Below, in pieces: positions 8,056 through 18,200 of a stretch of DNA of 54,202 nt. The notes beneath the pieces were generated by a model. It ran no database searches. It was not told where the DNA came from and saw only the letters and a program-made list of their open reading frames with translations. Position 1 is the first letter of the stretch; every line of letters begins with the position of its first letter. Location of the stretch: the NCBI GenBank assembly GCA_023249375.1, contig JAHFCT010000022.1:1-54202 (forward strand), in the 5' to 3' direction. This stretch comes from Gemmatimonadota bacterium (GTDB lineage: Bacteria; Gemmatimonadota; Gemmatimonadetes; Gemmatimonadales; Gemmatimonadaceae). Position numbers and translations under genes: made by a program.

Positions 8056-9654
8056 CTACGGCAGCGCCCCCTTCAACACATACCCCGTCTTCCTCGGCAG
8101 CTTCGCATCACGCTGCGCGGTGAGCCAGACGAAGCTTGCCACCACCGCCGCGTTGTGCTTCATGTCGTCCGCCTGGATGCGCTCGTACACGTCCTCATTG
8201 GAGTGGTGCGTGCGCGTGCCGTAGTCGAGCGGATCCTGGATAAACTGCCACCCCGGAAGCCCGATGCCATCAAACGCGAGATGGTCGGTGCCGCCGGTGT
8301 TCGAGAAGGTGATGGTCTGCGCCCCGTTGGCCCAGAAGGGCTGCAGCCAGGCATCGAAGATCCCCTTCACACCGGCATTCCCCTGCAGATAGACACCGCG
8401 GATCTTGCCCGTGCCGTTATCGACGTTGAAGTACCCTGCGAACTTGTCGTAGTCGGCCTTGGTGAAGACGGTGTCGCCCTTGCGTTCGCCGAGGTGCGCC
8501 TTCACGAACTCGCGCGACCCGAGAAGACCTTCCTCCTCGCCCGTCCACAGGCCAATGCGGATGGTGCGGCGCGGCTTCAGGCCAAGCGTCTGGATGATGC
8601 GCATGGCTTCGAGCATGACGGCCGAGCCCGCGGCATTGTCGGTGGCCCCGGTGCCGGCGTGCCACGAATCGAAGTGCGCGCCGAGCATCACGATTTCATC
8701 CCTGAGCGCCGGATCGGTGCCGGGAATCTCGGCGACGATGTTGTACGACAGCGTATCGGGCGTGATGGTGTTCTGCATCGTCAGTTCGAGCGGCACCGTG
8801 AGGCCCTTGTCGAGCATGCGCGCGATGCGGCCGTAGGCTTCGCCGGAGACATGCACGGCCGGCATCGGCGGCGGGTTCTTGACGCGCGGCGCGCCGTTGT
8901 CGGTGAAGACCGTGCCCATGTCCCCGCGCGCGGCCATCAGGATGCCCGACGCGCCTTCCTTGACGAGGAACTTGAGGAAGTTCGTGTCGCTGGGCAGGCG
9001 GCCGAGGGCGGCACGCGCAAACTGTGCGCGCTGCGCCGGTGTGAGGTTGGCGAGGTTGGGCGCACCGCCGCCGAATCCGCCGCCGCCCGGCGCCGGCATC
9101 GGCGCCACCGCCATCTTTGCCAGCTCTTCATCCGTGAGTCGATGCGCATCGGCATCGAAATGCGGCTTGATGTCGGGCACGGGCGCGAGCATCACGAACT
9201 TGCCCTTCAGTTTCCCCGCATACTTGGTGGTATCGCCGATCGAGTCGAGCTTCATCATCAGCGCGTCGCCCTTGGCGACGCCTTTCAGCGGCGCCGGCGA
9301 CCAGGCGCGCGGCGCGGCCGCGACCGGAAACGGGTTGTTGCCGGTGACCTGCAGCGCAAAGCGATCATTGCGCCAGCCCTTGTAGAAGGACCAGCCCTCG
9401 AGGTGCGCGTTCTGCACACCCCAACCGGTCATCGCCTTCATCGTCCACTCGGCGGCGGCGTGTTCGTTCGGTGAGCCCGTGAGCCGCGGGCCGTAGACGT
9501 CGGTCAGCCAGCTCATGGTCTCCATCACCTGACTGCGGTTGAGCGCCTCGTCCTTGATCTTCGTGACGGTGGCGAGATCGACCTTCTCCTGCGCGAACGC
9601 GGGCGCGGCTACGAGAAGAACCGCGGCGATCGCGCGACGTGCAAGCCTGCTCAT
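8056..9654 (-). CDS. Exported M28-family zinc aminopeptidase
   Basis: 532 residues with a signal peptide (AIAAVLLVAAPAFAQ). A protease-associated (PA) domain insertion precedes the M28 core. Zinc ligands are visible in LGAHFDSWHAGTGATDN (His, Asp), GEEEGLLGS (Glu-Glu), FNVDNGTG (Asp) and a late THHSNEDVYERI histidine. Such enzymes release N-terminal amino acids in the periplasm or outside the cell. ATG 9654 follows CCAGGAG at 8 nt. Upstream codons in frame lack export features. It lies 58 nt after the S45 acylase gene and probably forms a catabolic pair with it. Confidence 0.88.
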   Translation of the reverse strand: MSRLARRAIAAVLLVAAPAFAQEKVDLATVTKIKDEALNRSQVMETMSWLTDVYGPRLTGSPNEHAAAEWTMKAMTGWGVQNAHLEGWSFYKGWRNDRFALQVTGNNPFPVAAAPRAWSPAPLKGVAKGDALMMKLDSIGDTTKYAGKLKGKFVMLAPVPDIKPHFDADAHRLTDEELAKMAVAPMPAPGGGGFGGGAPNLANLTPAQRAQFARAALGRLPSDTNFLKFLVKEGASGILMAARGDMGTVFTDNGAPRVKNPPPMPAVHVSGEAYGRIARMLDKGLTVPLELTMQNTITPDTLSYNIVAEIPGTDPALRDEIVMLGAHFDSWHAGTGATDNAAGSAVMLEAMRIIQTLGLKPRRTIRIGLWTGEEEGLLGSREFVKAHLGERKGDTVFTKADYDKFAGYFNVDNGTGKIRGVYLQGNAGVKGIFDAWLQPFWANGAQTITFSNTGGTDHLAFDGIGLPGWQFIQDPLDYGTRTHHSNEDVYERIQADDMKHNAAVVASFVWLTAQRDAKLPRKTGYVLKGALP

Positions 9655-9712
9655 GACCTGACTCCTGGTATGTGGGGGACGAGTTGATTCGAATTTGACC
9701 AGCGACGTGAGT

Positions 9713-11890
9713 CTACGGTTTCTCTCCCGGACGATAGCGAACGACCGCTTGCGCTTCAACGTCGGCGGCGGTGTAGGCCACCGGCTTCAGCGCGCCTTTG
9801 GCAAACAGCTCGGCCTGGCTGGAGTACCACGGCGACTCGGGGTGCGCGCTGTTCCCGTAGGCGAGCGCCGAGTAGGCGTGCGGCGTGTCGGTGAACTCCA
9901 CGGCGAGAATCCAGCCGTCGCCGCCGTTGGCCGACAGCTTCCCATCGGCATCTCGCGCGAAGTTGAGCACGCGGAAGCAGCCGAGTGCGCCGCCGCATCC
10001 GCCGACCGGCACGTCCACGGTGCCGCGCCGCACGCGATGCACCGAGCCCCACTCGGCATCATACGCGCCGTAGCGCCGCGCGGTCTCTGCCACCGCCCAC
10101 GCGAACGCTTCGGCGGCCTTAACCGGCTGCGAGAGTCCAATCGGTGTGTGCACTGGATCTGCCGAGGTCCACGCCTTGGTATAGCGCAACGAGTCGGGCA
10201 TGTTCTGGCCGTAGCGCTGCCACCACGTCTCGAAGAGCAGGGCGCCCTTGCTGTCGGGGGCGGCGGTGTTGTCCCACTTCTCCATCATCGCGAGTGCGGC
10301 GGCGACATCCCCTGTGGGGTTGGTGGCCTTCACTGCGGCAATGAGGTCGGGCTTCACGCGGTCGGCGAGCAGCATCCGGTAGCTGTGCTTGAGCTTCACC
10401 ACGTCTTCGAGCGTCACCTTGTTCGTGCCGCCGACGAGCTGCAGCGCGAGCTGGCTGCGCAGGGAGAGCGAGGGCTTCTCGAAGTTGGGATACTTGTTCG
10501 TCGTGTCGATCGGCTCGCGGATGTTGGTGAAGTGCGGCGAGCTGTTCTCGTTGTGCACGTAGCCGCCCTTCGGGTTCAGGAACTGCGGCAGCGAGTCCCA
10601 CGGCACGTACTGCGTCCACATGTCGTTGGTGTTCTTCACGGGAATCGCCAGCGTGTCGCCGCCGCTGGGATGCGGGAGCAGCGGCAGTGCGGCGTTCCAC
10701 ACCATCAGGATGTTTCCGGCCTTGTCGGCGTACGTGAAGTTCGACGTGCCGCGTCCGTGCAGGCGCATCGCCGACTTCCACTCGGCGAGCGAGGTGGCGT
10801 GCATCATGCGCAGAAACTGTTCGCCGCCGCGGTATTCGCCGTCATTCGCGGTCTTGAGGACGTAGATCTTGCCGGCGGCGCGGTGGATTACCGGCCCCGC
10901 CGGCGTCGACCAGAACTCGCGCGTCTCGGACGAAATGCCGCCGCCATTGCGGAACTGCACCTTCACGAGTTCGCGAACGAGCGGCAGGGACGTGCCGTCG
11001 ATGAGGTAGTTGTCGGGCTTGGCCGGGTCGACCTCCAGCGAGTAGAACTCCTCGAGGCGCTGCGCGTTGTTGGTCGTCGACCAGCCGAGGTTGGCATTGA
11101 AGCCGCCGACCACGGCAAACGGCCCGCCAATGCGGAAGTCGCCGTAGAAGTCGAAGTGTCCGGGCACCGTCATGGCTGCTTCGTAGTAACCCGAGTTCCA
11201 CGCGAGGTGCGGATTGCGCAGCAGAATCGCCCGGCCGCTCTTCGTGCGGCTTGGCGCGAAGGCCCACGCGTTCGAGCCGACATTGTCGCGGCTGAGCCCG
11301 TCGGTGTCCTGCGCCACGGCGCTCGGAGCGTCCTCGCCTTCGCTCGGCGGTCCAAAGCCGCGACGCGATTCGGGAGGGAACTGCTTGGGGTCAAGCTTGG
11401 AGAGGAAACGGCGCACCGCCGCATACGCCGGTTCGCCCATGTCGCCGGCCAGCACATCGTAGCCGGTGAAGTCCGTCGCCATCGCGGCCGGATACTCCGC
11501 GGGATGGAGCACGATGTAGCGATTCAGCCCGGCGGCAAAGCCATCGTACATGTCACGTGTATTGGGCTCGAGCTTCGGATAATCCTCAACGGCGCGCGTG
11601 CGCGCGCGCTGGGCAATGAAGTCCTGCTCCATGCTGTCGCGGCCGAAGACGAGTCCCATGCGGGCCGACGCACGCAGGACCTGCATGGCCGTGCGCGGGC
11701 CGTAGTCCTCCAGCTGTAGCCACGCGAGGGCGTAGCCCGCGGCGCGCAGATTCTCCGCGCGAATGTGCGGCACGCCGTACGTTGTGCGGATGATCTCCAC
11801 CTGGCGCCACAGCTCGGGCGCGGCCTGCGCGCCGGAGCGGGCGGCAAAGGCGGCAAGGGTGAGGACGGGGAGGAGCGAACGAGGACGCAT
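9713..11890 (-). CDS. Penicillin-acylase-family (S45) exported amidase
   Basis: 725 residues with a signal peptide ending RSGAQAA. The Ntn-hydrolase signature is intact: autoproteolysis is expected at G205/S206 in DNVGSNAWAFAPSRTKSG, making Ser206 the N-terminal nucleophile of the beta chain. RNPHLAWNSGYYEAAMTVPG, ANLGWSTTNNAQ and GGYVHNENSSP are characteristic of acyl-homoserine-lactone/penicillin acylase relatives. The substrate is unknown; long-chain amides or N-acyl compounds are possible. The 158-bp gap upstream shows a possible TACAAT -10 (11976-11981) and otherwise nothing I can name. It is followed by the M28 peptidase. Confidence 0.88.
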   Translation of the reverse strand: MRPRSLLPVLTLAAFAARSGAQAAPELWRQVEIIRTTYGVPHIRAENLRAAGYALAWLQLEDYGPRTAMQVLRASARMGLVFGRDSMEQDFIAQRARTRAVEDYPKLEPNTRDMYDGFAAGLNRYIVLHPAEYPAAMATDFTGYDVLAGDMGEPAYAAVRRFLSKLDPKQFPPESRRGFGPPSEGEDAPSAVAQDTDGLSRDNVGSNAWAFAPSRTKSGRAILLRNPHLAWNSGYYEAAMTVPGHFDFYGDFRIGGPFAVVGGFNANLGWSTTNNAQRLEEFYSLEVDPAKPDNYLIDGTSLPLVRELVKVQFRNGGGISSETREFWSTPAGPVIHRAAGKIYVLKTANDGEYRGGEQFLRMMHATSLAEWKSAMRLHGRGTSNFTYADKAGNILMVWNAALPLLPHPSGGDTLAIPVKNTNDMWTQYVPWDSLPQFLNPKGGYVHNENSSPHFTNIREPIDTTNKYPNFEKPSLSLRSQLALQLVGGTNKVTLEDVVKLKHSYRMLLADRVKPDLIAAVKATNPTGDVAAALAMMEKWDNTAAPDSKGALLFETWWQRYGQNMPDSLRYTKAWTSADPVHTPIGLSQPVKAAEAFAWAVAETARRYGAYDAEWGSVHRVRRGTVDVPVGGCGGALGCFRVLNFARDADGKLSANGGDGWILAVEFTDTPHAYSALAYGNSAHPESPWYSSQAELFAKGALKPVAYTAADVEAQAVVRYRPGEKP

Positions 11891-12048
11891 GCGAACCTCT
11901 ATCAGTGGAACTGCATGGCGTGCGGTGCTTGGGTGTGGTGCGGCCGGACGCAGACGGCTCGTGCGGCGCCAATTAATTGTACGGGCTGCAGCGCGCGCCC
12001 GCTGGGGCGTGCGGGATGAACGCTCGTGCAGCGGCGCGTCGGCCGCTG

Positions 12049-12801
12049 TTACGGACGCCGCGCGGGCACGCCCATCAGCGCGGCTTGATCGACGATGCGC
12101 ACGCTGTCGGGCACGACGAAGACGAACGCGCGTTTGGGGAGCGTCACGCCGAGCCGCATGTCGGTGAAGCGCAGCCGGCGACGGAGACCGCCCGGCTCTT
12201 CCACTTCAATCTGCCGCACGAGGGCGTCCGACCCGATCCAGACCCTCGCCTTCTGGAACGGCGCGCCGGCGGCTCGAGGGGTGAGATCGTAGACCGACAC
12301 TTTCTCGTTGCCGATGATGTCGGCATCGGGCGCGACCTGCACCTGATTGCGGTCGCCCGGATTCGCAAGCAATCGCGCGACGACGTCAAAGGCGCCGCCG
12401 AGTTCGCGCGGAAGCTTGAGCACCTGACCCTTCGCCGTGCTCGGCAGGTACACCCAGAGCGCCTCACCGTCTGAGACCACGGCATCGCCGGCCGGATCGG
12501 TGAAGCGAAAGGCGAAGCGTTGCGGCGGGCGCTGCATCATCTCGCCGCGCGAGAGCCGCGGGGCCTTGCTCATCGGGCTGATCAGCGTCTGCTCAAAGCG
12601 CGCGCGAATGGTCTTGGCCGCGGCGAACTTCGTGGCCGCCCTGCGGTACAGCGTCATCGCGGCGGCGGTGTCTCGCGGCGCCTGCGCGGCAGCGCGCACC
12701 GGACGCGCGGCAATGCCAAGCACCGCGGCGAGACCTCCGCACGCCACAAGGGCGCGCCACTCGCGGCGCGCCCTCGGGATGTGTGACCAGGCGAACCGCA
12801 T
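12049..12801 (-). CDS. lolA: LolA-like periplasmic lipoprotein carrier
   Basis: 250 residues with a signal peptide (LVACGGLAAVLGIAARPVRA). The LolA fold is recognisable in AAAKTIRARFEQTLISPM, a RPPQRFAFRF strand and DGEALWVYLPSTAKGQVL. IIGNEKVSVYDLTPR and a C-terminal VWIGSDALVRQIEVEEPGG segment follow. LolA shuttles lipoproteins from LolCDE to the outer membrane, which fits a diderm. ATG 12801 is preceded by GGGTGG. It starts 7 nt after the aroF stop and is probably co-transcribed with aroF. Confidence 0.85.
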   Translation of the reverse strand: MRFAWSHIPRARREWRALVACGGLAAVLGIAARPVRAAAQAPRDTAAAMTLYRRAATKFAAAKTIRARFEQTLISPMSKAPRLSRGEMMQRPPQRFAFRFTDPAGDAVVSDGEALWVYLPSTAKGQVLKLPRELGGAFDVVARLLANPGDRNQVQVAPDADIIGNEKVSVYDLTPRAAGAPFQKARVWIGSDALVRQIEVEEPGGLRRRLRFTDMRLGVTLPKRAFVFVVPDSVRIVDQAALMGVPARRP

Positions 12802-12808
12802 TTCCACC

Positions 12809-13834
12809 CTACAACGCGGCGATGCGGCGGCCAATCGCCACGGCAATCGGTCGCAACTCGTTCATGAGCTGCTCGAACTGCTGCGGGAAGAGCGACTGCG
12901 CGCCATCACTGAACGCCTGGTTCGGGTCGGGGTGCACCTCGATGAGCAGACCATCTGCGCCGGCAGCGACGGCGGCACGCGCCATTGGCGTCACGCGATC
13001 ACGCACGCCCGTGCCGTGGCTCGGGTCGCCGATCATCGGCAGATGCGACAGCTTCTTCACCGTCGGAATGGCGTTCAAGTCGAACATGTTGCGCGACGAC
13101 GGATCCCACGTGCGCACGCCGCGTTCGCAGAGGATCACCTGGTCGTTTCCTTCGGCCAGGATGTACTCGGCGCTCAACAGCAGCTCCTGCACGGTGGCCG
13201 CCATGCCGCGCTTGAGCATGACTGGCTTGCGCAGCTTGCCGACCGTTTTGAGGAGCGAGTAGTTCTGCATGTTGCGCGCGCCAATCTGGATGCAGTCGGC
13301 GTATTCGGCGACGGCATGCGCCCCCTCGTCGTCCATCGCTTCGGTGACAATGGCGAGTCCGGTCTCTTCCTTGGCGCGCCGCAGCAGCTGCAGCCCTTCC
13401 ACGCCCATCCCCTGAAACGAGTACGGCGACGAGCGCGGCTTGAAGGCGCCTCCGCGCAGCGCGACCGCGCCGGCGTGGCGCACCGCATACGCCGAGGCGA
13501 TGATCTGCGCTTCGCTCTCCACCGAGCACGGGCCGGCGATGACCGGCACATCGGTGCCGCCAAAGGTCACGCCCGGGGCGATGGTGACCAGCGTGTTCTC
13601 GGCACGCCACTCGCGCGAAACTTGCTTGAACGGGCTGGAGACATAGATAATCTCGGCCACGCCCGGCAGCGCCTCGATGTGCGATCCATCGACGCGCCGG
13701 TCGTTGCCCACCAGTCCCACCGTCGTGCGCTGCGCGCCCGGCATCGGCAGGGGCTGGAAGCCCATCGCGGTGATTGCCGCGCACACCCGATCGACGTCGG
13801 CTGGCGAAGCGGTTGCTTCCATGACCACGAGCAT
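12809..13834 (-). CDS. aroF: 3-deoxy-7-phosphoheptulonate (DAHP) synthase, type I-beta
   Basis: 341 residues. It catalyses the first step of the shikimate pathway (PEP + erythrose-4-phosphate). An N-terminal ferredoxin-like/ACT-like regulatory domain occupies about 1-70 ([17 protein letters not shown]). The KDO8P/DAHP synthase barrel follows with AGPCSVES (100-107), [12 protein letters not shown] (131-142), [12 protein letters not shown] and [15 protein letters not shown]. The metal-site Cys, His, Glu and Asp are all in place. The start ATG follows AGGGA. The leader contains a GC-rich hairpin (13856-13884). Confidence 0.93.
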   Translation of the reverse strand: MLVVMEATASPADVDRVCAAITAMGFQPLPMPGAQRTTVGLVGNDRRVDGSHIEALPGVAEIIYVSSPFKQVSREWRAENTLVTIAPGVTFGGTDVPVIAGPCSVESEAQIIASAYAVRHAGAVALRGGAFKPRSSPYSFQGMGVEGLQLLRRAKEETGLAIVTEAMDDEGAHAVAEYADCIQIGARNMQNYSLLKTVGKLRKPVMLKRGMAATVQELLLSAEYILAEGNDQVILCERGVRTWDPSSRNMFDLNAIPTVKKLSHLPMIGDPSHGTGVRDRVTPMARAAVAAGADGLLIEVHPDPNQAFSDGAQSLFPQQFEQLMNELRPIAVAIGRRIAAL

Positions 13835-13855
13835 TGTGTTTCCCTGAGAAAGAAC

Positions 13856-13884
13856 GGCCCGGAGCGCCAAGGGCGCCCCGAGCC
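13856..13884 (-). promoter_or_regulatory. GC-rich hairpin in the aroF leader
   Basis: On the minus strand, GGCTCGGGGCGCC, a CTT loop and GGCGCTCCGGGCC pair over 13 bp with two mismatches/wobbles. GTTCTTTCTC and then the SD follow. The position between a likely transcription start and the RBS suits an attenuator, but no leader peptide is seen. It may be a leftover terminator. Confidence 0.4.
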
Positions 13885-13937
13885 TGTGAAATATGGGTAT
13901 CTCGGCGGGCTTATGGCAGTAGAGGGAGATTTCGGAG

Positions 13938-13965
13938 CTCGGATCACGGATGGTGATTCGGGACT
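13938..13965. repeat. Dispersed palindromic repeat, copy 2 (single degenerate arm)
   Basis: GGATCACGGAT followed by GGTGATTCGGGAC matches one arm of the elements at 7.9, 21.6 and 45.1 kb, without a clear partner arm. It lies in the 292-bp gap between aroF and the secreted FlgD-Ig gene. Confidence 0.55.
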
Positions 13966-14038
13966 TCGATTGCGGAGTTGGATGGCGATGGATGTGATGG
14001 GAGCGGAGGGCAGTGCCGATCCCGCTGCTTCGTTGCTT

Positions 14039-14100
14039 GCCGTTCGCCACTCGCCGTTCGCCACTCGCCGTCACTGGCCGCCGCTCGCCGCCGCTCGCCG
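14039..14100. repeat. Short tandem direct repeats
   Basis: GCCGTTCGCCACTC occurs twice in a row (14039-14066). GCCGTCACTG and two copies of GCCGCCGCTC follow (14077-14096). These are GCCG-phased units of 10-14 bp, just beyond the 3' end of the secreted FlgD-Ig gene. Confidence 0.6.
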
Positions 14101-14126
14101 TCGCGCATTGCCGAGCAATCGCGCCG

Positions 14127-15254
14127 CTATCTGCCCTTGTACAGCGCCTTCCGGAAACTCTCGACGCCGCCGGCGCGCATGCGAATGAGATACACGCCAG
14201 TGGGCACGCGGCGGCCCGCGTCGTCCGTGCCGTCCCACGAGAGGCGCGGGTCGCAGCCAGAGTTACTTCCCTCGCTGGCGCGGCCATAGCGCCCCGCTGG
14301 AAAGTTCGTGGCCGACGGGAAGGACGGACCCGGAATCATCGACCGCACCAGGTTGCCGCGCAGATCCAGCACCTGCAGTTCCACTGGGGACGCGTCGCGC
14401 AGGTCGAACCAGATGCAGGTGGCGTTGACGCGCTCATTGGGGAACGGGTTCGGAAAGTTCTGGAACAGGATCGTCGCCGGTGGCATCGCCGGGTCGAGCA
14501 CGACGAACGTTGCGGCGCTCTGCGCATGGGTGGTGTCACCCGCCAGCGTCCACGCCATCAGTGTCCATCGATACGACGTGTTCCCTTCGAGATCGCGCAC
14601 CGACGTGTACACCGTGTCATCGAGGCGGCCGACGAGCACCGTCTGCAGGTGCGCGTCGATCACGCGAAGCTCGTACTGCCAGCGCCCCGCCGACGCATCG
14701 ATGCGCGCCGAGTGCCAGGTGAATGTCGGACGCTTGGAGGTGACCGTCGAACCGTTCGGATTGTTGGGCGAAAGCAGCGTGAGCCACGCCGCCGTGTTGC
14801 GCGGTCCCGTGATGGCCGAGTTCACCTGCAGGCCGGCCGCGGTCGTCACCACGCCGCGCCAGAAGACGAGGCTCTTCTCCGGGAAGACGCGCCGCGGCGC
14901 AATCGTCTGGCTCGTGCCCGTACCCAGCATTGTCGTGTCGGAGAGGAGCCCGGTGGCGAACGTCACGTTGGTGGACACCTGCAGCGTGAATCGCAGCGGC
15001 ATGTCAGCCGCGGTAAAGCCGCTGCCGACAATCGTAAACGCCGGGATGCCGTCGATCAGCGGATTATCGGTCGGGCCATTCACCGAGACCGCGCGCTGGG
15101 CGCCGACGGGTGCCGCCGCCAGCAGGAACGCCGCCAGCAGGAATGCCGCCAGTGCCACGGCGCGCCTCGCGCGCCGCGCCGCGGGCGGCCCCCCGCGTTC
15201 CGTCGCTGGGCGCTCGCGCCCGGCCGGCGACCAGTGTCCCACCGTGCGCTTCAC
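14127..15254 (-). CDS. Secreted protein with C-terminal FlgD-Ig-like domain
   Basis: 375 residues. A long arginine-rich N-terminus leads into a signal peptide ([21 protein letters not shown]). Two beta-sandwich-like regions follow: one around [14 protein letters not shown], and one around [16 protein letters not shown] with SYRWTLMAW. The C-terminus is a FlgD-Ig/por-secretion-like domain ([44 protein letters not shown]). The family marks extracellular or surface-sorted proteins, but no sorting machinery is visible here. GTG 15254 overlaps the smc stop (GTGA), so it is coupled to smc. The function is otherwise unknown. Confidence 0.75.
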   Translation of the reverse strand: MKRTVGHWSPAGRERPATERGGPPAARRARRAVALAAFLLAAFLLAAAPVGAQRAVSVNGPTDNPLIDGIPAFTIVGSGFTAADMPLRFTLQVSTNVTFATGLLSDTTMLGTGTSQTIAPRRVFPEKSLVFWRGVVTTAAGLQVNSAITGPRNTAAWLTLLSPNNPNGSTVTSKRPTFTWHSARIDASAGRWQYELRVIDAHLQTVLVGRLDDTVYTSVRDLEGNTSYRWTLMAWTLAGDTTHAQSAATFVVLDPAMPPATILFQNFPNPFPNERVNATCIWFDLRDASPVELQVLDLRGNLVRSMIPGPSFPSATNFPAGRYGRASEGSNSGCDPRLSWDGTDDAGRRVPTGVYLIRMRAGGVESFRKALYKGR

Positions 15255-18200
15255 GAGGCCGGCGCGACCTCCGCGACGTCCTCATCCACCGGCTGGCCCT
15301 TCATGCGCACGCTGACGAGCGACGAGACGCCCGGCTCCTGCATCGTCACGCCGTAGACGGCATCGGCCGCTTCCGTCGTGGTCCGCGGGTTGTGCGTGAT
15401 GACGATGAACTGCGTGTTCACCTTGAACTCGTTGAGCATCTTCACGAAGCGCCCCACATTCTGGTCATCGAGCGGCGCATCCACTTCGTCGAGCAGGCAG
15501 AACGGGCTCGGTTTGGTGAGGAAGATGCCGAAGAGCAGCGACAGCGCGACGAGCGCGCGCTCGCCGCTGGACAGCAGATGAATGCGCTGCGTGCGCTTGC
15601 CGCGCGGCGACGCGTGGATCTCGATGTCGCAGTCGAGCGGCAGCTCGGGATTCTCGAGCCGCAAGTCGCACTCGCCGCCGCCGAACAGCGTCATGAAGAT
15701 GCGGCGGAAGTGCTCGCGCACCTCGGCGAACGTCTTGAGGAACATCTCGCGCGCCGTCGTGTCGATTTCGCGGATGGCCTGCTGCAGCGCCTTCTGCGCG
15801 TCACCAAGGTCGGCGCGCTGCGTCGTGAGGAAGTCGAGGCGCTTGCCGGCCTCGTCGTGCTCTTCGATGGCCAGCTCGTTTACGGGGCCAAGCGCCTCGA
15901 GCTGTGCGCGCAGCTGCTCCGCCTCCGCGCGGAGTGCCTCATCGTCGATCTCGAGCGCCACGTAGTCGGCGAGCAATTCCTCGAGCGGTTTGCGCCACTC
16001 AGCCTCGAGCCGCTCGCGAATCGCGGTGCGCTTGCCGCCTAGCTCCGAATGGCGCAGTTCGGCGTGGTGCAGCGCCTCGGCCATCGCCATCACGTCGCGG
16101 CGCGTGGCATCAAGATCGTGTTCAGCGGCGCCAAGCGCGGCGTCGGCCGTGCGGACGCCAGCCTCGGCTTCCTCGAGCGCCTGCTCCGCCGCAACCAGAT
16201 GCTGCGTGCGTCCCGCGAGGTCTTCGCGCCACGCGGCCATCTGTCGCGCGAGTTCATCGTCGGCCGCATCGATGGCCGCGAGTTCCTGGTTAAGCGCCTC
16301 AAGTCGCGCGGCGGCCCCCGCCTGCTCGAAGCCAAGGCGCTCTTCGCGCTCGGTCGCCACTTGGCGGCGCGCTTCGGACTGCGCGTGCGTCACCTGCGCG
16401 GCAGACCGCGTTTCACGCGCGGCATCCTGCCGCGCTTCGGCAATGGCCAGCGCCTCGCGCGCCTCGAGCGAGCGCTGCTCGGCGGCGGCCAGCGTGTCGC
16501 CTTCCTCCTGAATCCGCGCCGCGCCATCGGCGGCGCGAGTGGCGAGCTCCGCCTGTCTCGCCGCGAGACGGCCGGCGAGCGCTTCGGCGTCCGCGATGTC
16601 GCGCTGCAAACGCTGCACGCCGCGCTCGCGATCGGCGCAGAGTGCGGCGGCGCGCTGCGCCGCTTGCTGCGCGAGGCCATCCGCCTGCGCGGCGGCCGCG
16701 GCGGCCGCCTCGGCGGCGACGACGTCCGCGTGTACGCGCTGCAATGCGGCGACCGCCGCCTCTCGACGCGAACCAATAGTCTGCAGGTCGGCGCGCAGCT
16801 GGAATAACTCCGCCTTGCGCCGCAGCGGGCCCGCTCCGCCGCCCGTGCCGGGGAGCCACACCGCGCCGCGCGCGTCAACAAAGGCCGTGCCGTCTTCGAC
16901 GCTGTGCACCTTGCCGAGCAGGGCGCGAACCCACGCGCGCACCGGCCCTTCTGACTGCACGCGTCCCGCAAGCTCATCCGCGTCCGGGCTCTCGTCCCCC
17001 ATGGCCAGCGCGTCGAGCGGAAGCAACAGCAGCGCTCCCGGCGTGGAGCGTGCGTGCCACTGGCGCACCGCGTCGGCCACCGCGCGGTCACGAACCACCA
17101 CGGCGTGCACGGTGGCACCGAGGAAGCGCTCGACGAGCGCGGCCGCGGCAGAATCGGCGCCAATGAAGTCAGAGAGCGGGCCGAGCACGGCGCCTTCGCC
17201 AAACTGCTCGCGCTCGCGCAGCAGCCGCGCGGCGGCGGGGGCGAGGCCAACACGTTCGCGTTCGAGGCCCTCGAGCGCGCTCAACTTGCCCTGCAATCCG
17301 GTATGCTCTTCCTCGACGCGACGCACGTCGGCGCGCGCCGCGGCTTCGCGCTCGCCGAATGTGCGGGCGTGCGCGCGCGCCTCTTCGAGGGCGCCCGTCG
17401 CCTGGCCAGCCGCGCTCTGCGCAATCGCGAGCGCCTCGGCGGCCGCGGCGAATTCGCGCTCGGCAAGCGACCGCTGCTCGGCGAGGCGCTCGCGTTCACC
17501 CCCCAGCACCGCGATGCGCTGGCCGATGTCGCCTGCTTCGCGCTCGGCGCCCTCGCGTTCCAGTTCCATGCGGCGAATGCGATCGCGCACTTCGCGGACC
17601 GACGTTTCCACCTGCGCGAGCGCGTCGCGCGCGGCGGCCACGAAGCCGCGCGTTTCCTCCTCGGCGGTGACGGCGCGCTGCAGCGACTCCGCGGCGTCGC
17701 GCACATCGGCCTCGCACTTCGCTTCTTCGGCGCGGGCGTTCTCCCATTCACTGCGCAGGCGGTCACCGAACGCGGCGCCTTCGCTGCGCTCCTGCTCGGC
17801 GCGTTCGCGGCGCTGGGCCGCATTTTGGTGGCGCTCCTCGGCGACGGCCACTTCGCGCTGCAGCAGTTGCTGCGATTCGCGCAGCTGCATGGCTACGCGC
17901 GTGCGTTCCTGTCGCGACGTGTCGGCGGCGGCACGGGCGGCGTGCGCGGCATCGCGCGCCGCTTCGGCGGCGAGCACGCGCGTTTCGCCCTCTGGCGCAC
18001 GCTCGCGGAGCGCCACCAGCTCCTCGTCCAGGCGCGCCAGTTCGTCCATCCACGACGCCATTTCGCGCTCGGCGAGCGTCAGCTCCACCGACTTGCGGCG
18101 CGCCATCACATCGGTGTGCCGCTCCGCCTTCTTGCGTTGACGGGCGAGCGAACGCACCTGGCTGCCCACTTCGTTGATCAGATCGTCGAGTCGCGCGAGA

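Noticed and set aside
12437-14188. 583-codon plus-strand open frame over lolA and aroF
   Set aside because: aroF and lolA on the minus strand have intact family motifs. This frame has none.
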